In this document: piece after piece, positions 1 through 6,346 of the stretch
How positions within the stretch are numbered: the stretch's first letter is position 1
Layout: every line of letters starts with the position of its first letter
Assembly (NCBI GenBank): GCA_044227705.1
Contig: JBGAWE010000098.1
Location: forward strand, 1-15,216
Length of the DNA stretch: 15,216 nt
DNA from: JANOQP01 sp044227705
GTDB lineage: Bacteria > Bacteroidota > Bacteroidia > Chitinophagales > Saprospiraceae
Direction of reading: 5' to 3'
Position numbers and translations under genes: made by a program
The notes under the pieces: model-generated
Database searches by the model: none
Seen by the model: the letters and a program-made list of their open reading frames with translations, nothing else
Told to the model about the DNA's origin: nothing

Positions 1-2866
1 CAAGCTGGACAAAATACAGCCCGTTCTGCCAATTCCGACAGTCCAAAAGCTCGAAGGCCTGCGCGGCGCGGGTCGTTGATTTTTCAAAAACCACCTTCCC
101 GAAAACATCCGTCACCCGAAGCGCCACCTCCTTTTCGAGCAGTTTTTCCATGGAAATCATGGCAAAATCGCCCGCTGGGTTGGGCGAGACGGAAAACCAG
201 ACAGCCCCTTTTTCACCTCCCCCGACGGCCCTCGGGTCGCCGCCCGACAGGTTCGGGCCGATGTTGATGAGGTAATCCTCGTATTCCCCAAAATCGAGCG
301 TGTCGCAAGGCCCAGCGGCGCTCCGCGACATCGCCACGCGAAGCCGCGCAGGGCCGTCCGCCGCCGTCAACGGGATGGTCAGCGAGCCGGACAGGCTTTG
401 GGAAGGGGTGCCGTTGGGCGGTGCGGCGAGGTCGCCGTCAAACAGCTTTTCGCCCGGTTCGAAGACCTTGTTCGCGTTGAAATCCAGCCAAACGCGCCAG
501 TTTTCGGCATGGGTGAAATAGCTGAAACCCGCCGTAAGCACAACGGGCAGGGCCACGCCCTTTTGCAAACTGACCGGCACAGCCGTGAAATCCGAATATG
601 GCGACTTCCCCGAAACTTTGCTCAAAGCCCCAATTTCGGCCCCGGCGATCCAGTCTTCCCACGGAAAATCGGAGATCGACTTGCAGTAATCGGCGGTCGG
701 CTGGACGGGCGTGATGCCGCCGCCGGTCGAGCCGTCGTCGTTCAGTTTCACCCAGGCCTCGTCGTCCTGCGCGGGACCGGCGAGGTGGCTGCCGTTGCCC
801 GGCTGCGAATCGGTGTCCAGACCGACGGCTGCCGTGACCTGCCCGAAAATCCTTTTTGGCAACGTGTCGAGCGTGAAAAGCCGCACCGTGATGGTCGCCG
901 ATTGCCCCGCATCGAGGTTGCCGACCGTCCAAAGGCCAGAGATGTAGTTGAAAGTGCCTTTTGAGAGCGTCGCCTCGTTGCCGCCTTCGTAGACCGCCTT
1001 CCCGTCGATGTTGAAGCCGACGACGATGCCCGAGGCCGTTGCGCCGCCCGTGTTTTTCAGGGTGAAAAGGGCCGGCGACGTCGCCCAAGCCGCCGGTTTC
1101 GGGACGGTAGTCGAGGCCGTCAGTTCGAGGTCGGCGGCCCCGCTCGGCGGCGGCGCGACGGTGGTGATTGAAATCGCGGTCGCCTGCTCGTTGTTCCCCT
1201 CGTTCGATTCGGCGATTTGCGCTGCGGGGTCGCATTTCAGGATGATGAAATAATTGCCCGTCGCCGCCGTCGCGGGGATGGTTAAAAGCATCTGTCCGGC
1301 CGTCGCCGAGCCACCGTATGGCATCGAAATGGCGGCCGTCACCAGCGACAAGTCGTTGATGCTCAACACATTGTCGCTCGAAAGCCAAGCCGCGACGACC
1401 ACCGAGCCGCTGCTCCCGTTGCTGCCCGAGTTTTTCAAATAGAAAGAGATCGTCGCGCTGCCGCCCGCCTGTACGCTCGCCGCGACCGACACCGACGCGA
1501 GCGAGAAATCCGGTTGGCTCGGAGCGGCCGTCACCTCTTTGTTGTAGAAGGCCAGCATCCCCACGCCCGCCGGATTGACGAGCCAGTGCGGCGAGTTGCC
1601 CGGGTGGCCGAGGTAGCTGATGCCGGTCACGCCAGTCGCGGGGCCGGCGAGCGTAAGCCTGATTTTGTTGCCACTGACCGAGCCGCCACTGATGCCAACG
1701 GATGCGCCTTCCGTCCGCCAGTCGCCCCACGGCCAGCCGATGACGGAGAGGTTCGCCGTGTTCGACACCTCAACGACGATGGAATTCGGGCTGTCGAAAT
1801 AGGCTTTCGACACATCGGGCGGCTCCGCGTCGGCGAAGTTTTTTCCATAAAAACGGTTGGCGACCGAGGCAAACAGCCGGTCCGCCAGCGTCCGGTACCC
1901 GTTCTGATAATAGAAGTGGCAGGAGTCGTGGTCGGCGTTCGTGGTCGACATGATTTCGGTGTCCGCGTCCTCAGCGGCGGCCTGTCGCTGCGCCTCTAGA
2001 ACGAGCGGTTTCTCCGCCGTGCAAGACTTGTACCTCATCTGAAAAAGCCATGCACGCTCGATGCCGTAGTCGGCTTTCCACGCATTTTTCAGGGTCAAAA
2101 ACCGGGTTTTGTAGTCGGCGATGGAAGTCTCCCAACCGTCGGCTTCGCCCTGAAAGAAGAAGGCGGCGCGAGCTTTTTTGCCCGTCCCGGCCTGTTCCAT
2201 TCGGGTCAAAAGCTGGGAATAATTGGCCGTTGGGTCGCTCGGCTTGGGCAGGAGCTGCTCGATTTTGTGCGCCCCGTTCGCGCCGTTGAAAATGGCGACG
2301 GGGATGCCGATGTCGTCGGCGATGCGCCGAGCCAGCCTCGCGCCCCAACGGCCAGGGAAGGACAGGTTGAGCTTCCCCCAGCCATATTGGCCGGTCCACG
2401 AGCGGGTGTACTCGTTGATGTCGTCGAGTTCGGGCGAGGCCAGCGCGATGGCGTTCGACTGCCCGGCGATGATGAAAATGTCCCCGGCCAGCAGCTTTTC
2501 GACCCTTTTTTCAAAGAAATACGGGCCGCCCGCCGCCTTCTGGCCCCAGATTTCGACGACGTGGTTGTTCCGCCCGGCCGTGATTTTGACCGAGAAATCG
2601 AACGCCGCCTCGTCCGCCGAGAAAGCCAGCGGTTTTATGACGGTCTTCAAAACCGCGCCCGATTCGTCAGAAAGCCGCAGTTCGAGGCTCGAATAGCCGC
2701 TCGATTGCAGGCATTTTCCGGCGACCGCGACCTCCGCCTGATTCGTCGAGAGGTCGCGCTGAAAGAGCTGCCAGCTCTGCGGGATTTTCGTGAAAGTGAT
2801 GTTTTGAGCGGAAAGGGCAACGGTCGCGCCAACGGCCCAAAATGCGATGAGCAACAGACGACTCAT
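1..2866 (-). CDS. Secreted sialate O-acetylesterase-like SGNH esterase with CARDB-like, GEVED and T9SS sorting domains (3' end cut by window)
   Basis: The gene reads from ATG at 2866 off the left edge; 955 codons are visible. Residues 1-21 look like a signal peptide (hydrophobic core LLLIAFWAVGATVAL, then SAQ). An SGNH esterase domain of the SASA type follows. Its nucleophile block is GQSNA (Ser137), then NGANG near 194, QGEAD at 239-243, and the catalytic pair in DSCH (Asp314, His317). Two CARDB-like beta modules lie at about 452-565 and 577-700, a GEVED module at about 727-865 (ending FGEYEDYLINIG), and a T9SS type A sorting domain from about 894 (VSPNPAGDF). The family removes O-acetyl groups from sialic acids or other sugars. 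I infer that this protein is exported, moved across the outer membrane by T9SS and anchored or released at the surface, where it would deacetylate glycans. The substrate cannot be read from sequence. The stop codon lies outside the window, probably within a few dozen bases. Confidence 0.88.
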   Translation of the reverse strand, partial: MSRLLLIAFWAVGATVALSAQNITFTKIPQSWQLFQRDLSTNQAEVAVAGKCLQSSGYSSLELRLSDESGAVLKTVIKPLAFSADEAAFDFSVKITAGRNNHVVEIWGQKAAGGPYFFEKRVEKLLAGDIFIIAGQSNAIALASPELDDINEYTRSWTGQYGWGKLNLSFPGRWGARLARRIADDIGIPVAIFNGANGAHKIEQLLPKPSDPTANYSQLLTRMEQAGTGKKARAAFFFQGEADGWETSIADYKTRFLTLKNAWKADYGIERAWLFQMRYKSCTAEKPLVLEAQRQAAAEDADTEIMSTTNADHDSCHFYYQNGYRTLADRLFASVANRFYGKNFADAEPPDVSKAYFDSPNSIVVEVSNTANLSVIGWPWGDWRTEGASVGISGGSVSGNKIRLTLAGPATGVTGISYLGHPGNSPHWLVNPAGVGMLAFYNKEVTAAPSQPDFSLASVSVAASVQAGGSATISFYLKNSGSNGSSGSVVVAAWLSSDNVLSINDLSLVTAAISMPYGGSATAGQMLLTIPATAATGNYFIILKCDPAAQIAESNEGNNEQATAISITTVAPPPSGAADLELTASTTVPKPAAWATSPALFTLKNTGGATASGIVVGFNIDGKAVYEGGNEATLSKGTFNYISGLWTVGNLDAGQSATITVRLFTLDTLPKRIFGQVTAAVGLDTDSQPGNGSHLAGPAQDDEAWVKLNDDGSTGGGITPVQPTADYCKSISDFPWEDWIAGAEIGALSKVSGKSPYSDFTAVPVSLQKGVALPVVLTAGFSYFTHAENWRVWLDFNANKVFEPGEKLFDGDLAAPPNGTPSQSLSGSLTIPLTAADGPARLRVAMSRSAAGPCDTLDFGEYEDYLINIGPNLSGGDPRAVGGGEKGAVWFSVSPNPAGDFAMISMEKLLEKEVALRVTDVFGKVVFEKSTTRAAQAFELLDCRNWQNGLYFVQL

Positions 2867-2967
2867 GGTTGAAAATCGTGCTTGTTTCAGAAAAAGCGCG
2901 GGAAAAACCGGAGAAACGGCACTGAAAGGCGAGGCCCGCGCTAGCGAGGCATGATTAAAACTTGGGG

Positions 2968-2975
2968 CAAAACTA
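2968..2975 (-). promoter_or_regulatory. Possible Bacteroidota -7 promoter element for the esterase gene
   Basis: The minus strand reads TAGTTTTG, an exact fit to the Bacteroidota -7 pattern TAnnTTTG, about 100 bases upstream of the esterase ATG. No TTG box is seen at the expected -33 distance, so this is a weak call. The rest of the 163-base gap between smpB and the esterase gene (2867-3029) shows no clear terminator or other feature. Confidence 0.3.
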
Positions 2976-3029
2976 CACGGCACCGGCCCCAACCCGACCT
3001 CCAACCAAGTGCGAGAAACCCGCAAATCC

Positions 3030-3497
3030 TCAATCCGCGTTGCGACGGTCGCGGTCGCGCTTGACGTCCTTTTCCTTGATGGACTCGCGCTTGTCGTAAG
3101 ATTTCTTGCCCGAGGCCAGTGCTATTTTGAGCTTCGCAAAGCCGCGGTCGGTCATGTAGAGCTTGTAGGGGATGATGGTCAGGCCACGCTCCTTGACCCG
3201 TTTTTCGAGCTTTTTCAGCTCGGGCTTCCGCAAAAGGAGGATGCGCGGCCGCCGCGTGTCGTGGTTCATCGAGTTGCCGTGCGAGAACTCGGCGATGTAC
3301 ATCGAGTGGACGCGCAGCACGCCCTTGTCGAACAGGCAGTAGCTGTCGCTCAAATTGGCCTCTCCCGCGCGGACGCTCTTAATCTCCGTCCCGGTCAAGA
3401 CGATGCCCGCCTCGAACTCCTGCTCGAAGTGGTACTCGTAGGTCGCCCTGCGGTTGGTGACTTCCACCTTTTTGGGGGCTTTCTTCTTTTCAGCCAT
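3030..3497 (-). CDS. smpB: SsrA-binding protein SmpB
   Basis: This 155-residue protein is the tmRNA partner. It binds the tRNA-like end of tmRNA and delivers it to stalled ribosomes for trans-translation. Family landmarks are clear: RRATYEYHFEQEFEAGIVL near the N terminus, GTEIKSVRAG (36-45), SDSYCLF (50-56), the Lys/Arg-rich RKPELKKLEKRVKERGLTI, and the C-terminal GKKSYDKRESIKEKDVKRD. That last stretch is the basic tail that enters the ribosomal mRNA channel. I chose ATG at 3497 (MAEKKKAPKK) because it gives the normal family length. An in-frame ATG at 3707 would add 70 residues of low-complexity, non-homologous sequence and run antisense into the divergent TIR gene. The gene is divergent from the TIR-TonB gene across 118 bases. 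No tmRNA gene (ssrA) is visible in the window. Confidence 0.96.
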   Translation of the reverse strand: MAEKKKAPKKVEVTNRRATYEYHFEQEFEAGIVLTGTEIKSVRAGEANLSDSYCLFDKGVLRVHSMYIAEFSHGNSMNHDTRRPRILLLRKPELKKLEKRVKERGLTIIPYKLYMTDRGFAKLKIALASGKKSYDKRESIKEKDVKRDRDRRNAD

Positions 3498-3615
3498 CGT
3501 CTTTCCCTGCGGGATTTTTTTTCGGGGCCAAAAATGGTTGGTCGGGGTCGGATGGTTCCCGGCGGCGGTTTTTTTCCCGAAAAAATGTCGGTTTAGTTGA
3601 AAAAACGGGCTTCGG

Positions 3616-4920
3616 ATGGCTGCCGGGAAAGGGGATGCGGCGCGGCATTCCATCTTTACGCCAATTGAAACCGCAACAGAAGTGGCAGAACCGGTCAACA
3701 TCTTCATCGCCTACTCCCGCGCCGACGCGGCCTTCCTCGACGAGCTGCGCCGCCACCTCATGCCCTTGTCCCGCGCGGGCCGCATCAATGTTTGGTTCGA
3801 TGGCGAAATCGAGGCCGGCAAAAACTGGGAGGCCGAGATAAAACAGAACCTCGGCCGCGCCGAAATCATCGTCCTGATGGTCTCGGCCGACAGCATCGGC
3901 TCCGATTATTTCTACGGGAAAGAGGTCGCCACCGCCCTCGACCGCCACGAGTCGGGGACGGCCCGCGTCGTGCCGCTCATCATCCGCGCCTGCCAGTGGA
4001 CGGAGACGCCGCTGCGCCACCTGCAGGCACTGCCGAAGGATGGCCGCCCCGTCGCCAACTGGCAGCCCCGCGACGACGGCTGGTTCGACGCGGCAGGGGC
4101 CATCGGGCAGATTGTTTCCGACATCGAAAGAGAAAGGAAGGCGGCTGTCGAAGCTGGTTTTGAAAAAGAAAGGCGGGCCAATCAAGCCGAGGCCGCCCGC
4201 CTCGAAGCCATCGCCCAACAAGAAAAACGGACGAAAAAAGCCGCCGAAGCCGCTGAAAATCAACGATTTGCCGACGAGGAGGAGAAAAAACGGAAAGCCG
4301 CCGAGGCCGCCCGCGCCCGCCGCGAACGCGAAAAAGCGGCAGAGACCGAGCGGCTTGCGCCGGATGTTGCGACCCAAAAACCAGCCGCGACGAGCGAGTG
4401 GAAAATCAACTTCGGGGTCGGGGCAATCCTCGTGGCCATCCTCGCAGTGACCGGTTTTTTGTTTTTCAAGGTGAAGGCTTGCCTTTCTGGCAAGGTCAAC
4501 GAATTGACCAAAATTGACCGGCCCGGAGTGGCCTATCCGCTTAAAACGGACAGCAGCCAACTTGTCATCGAGTCGCCCTTCCTCGGCGGGGAGCGACTCT
4601 ATCTTTTCGCGGAAGTGCCGACCAAGCCGAGCTTTCCGGGCGGCGAGGCAGGACTGAACAAGTTTATTTCCAATAACTTGAAATACCCGGTGGCCGCGCT
4701 GGTGAAGGAGATTAAAGGCACCGTTGCCGTCAGTTTCACCGTCGAAAAAACTGGCCGCGTAGCGAATGTTGGAACCACATCGACGCTCGGCGGCGGCTGC
4801 CCGGCGGCGGCTGTCAGGATGGTCGAGTCTATGCCGGATTGGTCGCCGGGCACGCTCAAAAACGGGCGGGCTGTCAACACGCGCATGACCCTGCTGGTGC
4901 GCTTCCCGCCGCGCGATTGA
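3616..4920 (+). CDS. TIR domain - coiled coil - transmembrane - TonB C-terminal domain fusion protein
   Basis: This 434-residue protein has four parts. Residues 27-170 are a TIR domain of the bacterial TIR_2 type: VNIFIAYSRAD (beta-A), VWFDGEIEAGKNWE (BB loop, 59-72), and SADSIGSDYFYGKEVATAL, where Glu103 sits where catalytic TIR NADases carry their glutamate. Residues 170-247 are an Ala/Glu/Lys/Arg-rich helix, probably a coiled coil. Residues 266-284 form one membrane helix. Residues 333-431 are a TonB C-terminal domain: PSFPGGEAGLNKFI, LKYP, GTVAVSFTVEKTGRV, MPDWSPG. The expected topology is TIR in the cytoplasm and the TonB domain in the periplasm. The linker after the helix is only about 48 residues, with no Pro-rich spacer, so this is unlikely to be an ordinary TonB energy transducer. 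A GTG at 3682, just before the TIR domain, is an alternative start. The tail-to-tail neighbour at 4922 is one base away. A defence or envelope-signalling role is inference. Confidence 0.9.
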   Translation: MAAGKGDAARHSIFTPIETATEVAEPVNIFIAYSRADAAFLDELRRHLMPLSRAGRINVWFDGEIEAGKNWEAEIKQNLGRAEIIVLMVSADSIGSDYFYGKEVATALDRHESGTARVVPLIIRACQWTETPLRHLQALPKDGRPVANWQPRDDGWFDAAGAIGQIVSDIERERKAAVEAGFEKERRANQAEAARLEAIAQQEKRTKKAAEAAENQRFADEEEKKRKAAEAARARREREKAAETERLAPDVATQKPAATSEWKINFGVGAILVAILAVTGFLFFKVKACLSGKVNELTKIDRPGVAYPLKTDSSQLVIESPFLGGERLYLFAEVPTKPSFPGGEAGLNKFISNNLKYPVAALVKEIKGTVAVSFTVEKTGRVANVGTTSTLGGGCPAAAVRMVESMPDWSPGTLKNGRAVNTRMTLLVRFPPRD

Positions 4921-4921
4921 T

Positions 4922-6235
4922 TTACTCCTCAAACCGGCCGTTCACAAACCGCGCCACGAAGACCCCCGTGTTCTCCCAGCCGCCGCTGTCTCCGTCCGGG
5001 CTGTTTTTTGAAAAGGAGAACTGGCTCGAAATCCCGCGCAGCCGCTCCGAGCCGAGCATTTTCGGAAAGCCGAGGCCGTGCCGGCGAAGCTCTTTTCCCA
5101 GCAGAATCATGGTGTCGTAGCCGTTCAGCGCGTCGTCGTTTGGCGCGGTGCCGGTCTCGGCGTAGAATTTTTGGAAAAACTCGCCCGTCTCCGGGTCGTC
5201 CTGTTTTCGCAGGCGCGGCATGGCCAGCGAGACTTTCAGCGACTCAAAATCGTCGGCCTCGATGTTCTCGAAGTTCTTCCACTGCGGCATCCCGAAGATT
5301 TCGACGGGCGACTTGCCGCGCTGCGCCTTCACCTTTTGAAAAAGCCCGTTGACGAAATCCTGGCTCGCCCAGCTCGGCACGAGGAAGATTGTCGCCCGGC
5401 CCAGCTTGAAGTACGGTTTGAGATCAGTCGGGAACCCCTCGGCCGCGTCCGGCACGACGATTTCGGCCAGCGGCGACGGGCTGTTTTCCTGAAAAAAAGC
5501 CAGCCGCTCGCGCTCCTTCTCCTTGCAGACGAGCACGATTTCCCCCGGTTTGTGGGTCAAAAGGGCCTTTTTGAGCATCGCCGTGCAGTGCGCCCGAAGG
5601 CTCGGGTTCAGCTGTATGAAATTTGGGTTTTTACCCCCCAATCCGGGCGTAGCCAAATCGGGTGAAACGACGATTTTCCCGTTCATCTTCCCCCAATCCG
5701 ATAAGGCAGTCACCTGCGCCGACCGAAAGCCGCCGACCACGACATCGGCTTTCGCCAGCGTCGGGTTTTTCACAACTGACTGGAAATCAATGTCTGAAAC
5801 CTTCGAATCGATGACGTCGATGACGAGTTTGGGGGCCGTCGGGTCGGTGCTCATCTTCGTCAGCGCGGCTTTTGCGCCCGCATAAAACTGGAGTGCGATA
5901 GGGCTGCTTTTCGGCAATGCGCCGTCGGCCGAAGCCTCGAATTTGTCCGTCTGAAAAGGGAGGAGCAGCGCGATTCGGTAGGTCTTCCCCGGCTCGGCCG
6001 CGCCCGTCGAGCTGCCCGGCTGGCCAGCGCCGGGCGACGGTATAGGCTTGCCCGAGTTGTCCGGCCGAAACTGGATGGTGTCCATTTTCCCGTAGGGCAA
6101 ATCCGTCGTCGGGCGGCTGCCGGGCGGGGCGGGGCGGGGCTTTTTCGCCGCGTGTTTCGAGTGGAAACAGGCCGCGAGAAGACAAAAGGAACAGGTCAAA
6201 AGGCAAAAACCGGCAAATCGGCTGGGTCGGAGCAT
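4922..6235 (-). CDS. Lipoprotein with periplasmic-binding-protein type 1 fold (LppC/amino-acid ABC substrate-binding-like)
   Basis: This 437-residue protein starts at ATG 6235 with a lipoprotein signal: MLRPSRF, a hydrophobic core, then LLAAC with Cys23 as the predicted lipidated residue. Residues 24-83 are a Pro/Gly/Ser-rich linker. From about 84 there is a periplasmic-binding fold of the Peripla_BP_6 kind: YRIALLLPF, IALQFYAGAKAAL, LVIDVIDSKV, ADVVVGGF, GKIVVSPDL, and later DDALNGYDTMILLGKEL. Bacteroidota encode many such proteins, often with N-terminal LysM domains and annotated as amino-acid ABC substrate-binding proteins or relatives of penicillin-binding-protein activators. Here the LysM part is absent, replaced by the linker. 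No permease or ATPase gene lies nearby, so a structural or sensing role at the envelope is more likely than transport. It lies downstream of the phosphoesterase gene on the same strand, separated by a palindromic repeat. Confidence 0.8.
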   Translation of the reverse strand: MLRPSRFAGFCLLTCSFCLLAACFHSKHAAKKPRPAPPGSRPTTDLPYGKMDTIQFRPDNSGKPIPSPGAGQPGSSTGAAEPGKTYRIALLLPFQTDKFEASADGALPKSSPIALQFYAGAKAALTKMSTDPTAPKLVIDVIDSKVSDIDFQSVVKNPTLAKADVVVGGFRSAQVTALSDWGKMNGKIVVSPDLATPGLGGKNPNFIQLNPSLRAHCTAMLKKALLTHKPGEIVLVCKEKERERLAFFQENSPSPLAEIVVPDAAEGFPTDLKPYFKLGRATIFLVPSWASQDFVNGLFQKVKAQRGKSPVEIFGMPQWKNFENIEADDFESLKVSLAMPRLRKQDDPETGEFFQKFYAETGTAPNDDALNGYDTMILLGKELRRHGLGFPKMLGSERLRGISSQFSFSKNSPDGDSGGWENTGVFVARFVNGRFEE

Positions 6236-6266
6236 GGTCTATTTTTTTGGGGCGAAGTTCATCTTT

Positions 6267-6339
6267 CCGTTGTTGGCCTCTGGCCAACAACTCTCGCGCT
6301 GTCCGTTCTCGTAGGCTGTTGGCAAGAGGCCAACAACGG
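6267..6339. repeat. Double palindromic repeat between two minus-strand genes
   Basis: Two 25-base units, 6267-6291 and 6315-6339, are inverted copies of each other with 23 of 25 positions matching, separated by 23 bases. Each unit is itself a hairpin. The first has a perfect 10-base stem, GTTGTTGGCC (6269-6278) with GGCCAACAAC (6282-6291), around a TCT loop. The second has a 7-base stem, 6317-6323 with 6329-6335. It lies 8 bases past the phosphoesterase stop and 32 bases upstream of the lipoprotein start. It resembles a REP-type pair. It could act as an mRNA-stabilising or attenuating structure; no U-run marks it as a standard terminator. Confidence 0.8.
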
Positions 6340-6346
6340 CCAACGT

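Noticed and set aside
438..1730. 430-codon open frame on the minus strand inside the esterase gene
   Set aside because: It is in another frame of the same strand as the esterase, is very Arg/Gly-rich, and has no motif. The esterase frame continues through it with CARDB-like and GEVED modules.
3498..3615. Promoters in the smpB/TIR divergent gap
   Set aside because: CATTTTTG on the minus strand (3536-3529) is one base off the -7 pattern, but no -33 box is seen and nothing convincing exists on the plus strand.
3498..3707. 70-residue N-terminal extension of SmpB from an upstream ATG
   Set aside because: SmpB is normally about 150-160 residues and starts near MAEKKK. The extension is unmatched and overlaps the divergent TIR gene.
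3490..4932. 480-codon open frame on the minus strand, antisense to the TIR-TonB gene
   Set aside because: It has no recognisable domain, is rich in Arg/Gly/Phe runs, and mirrors the coding strand of a gene with clear domains. GC-rich coding DNA often leaves the opposite strand open.
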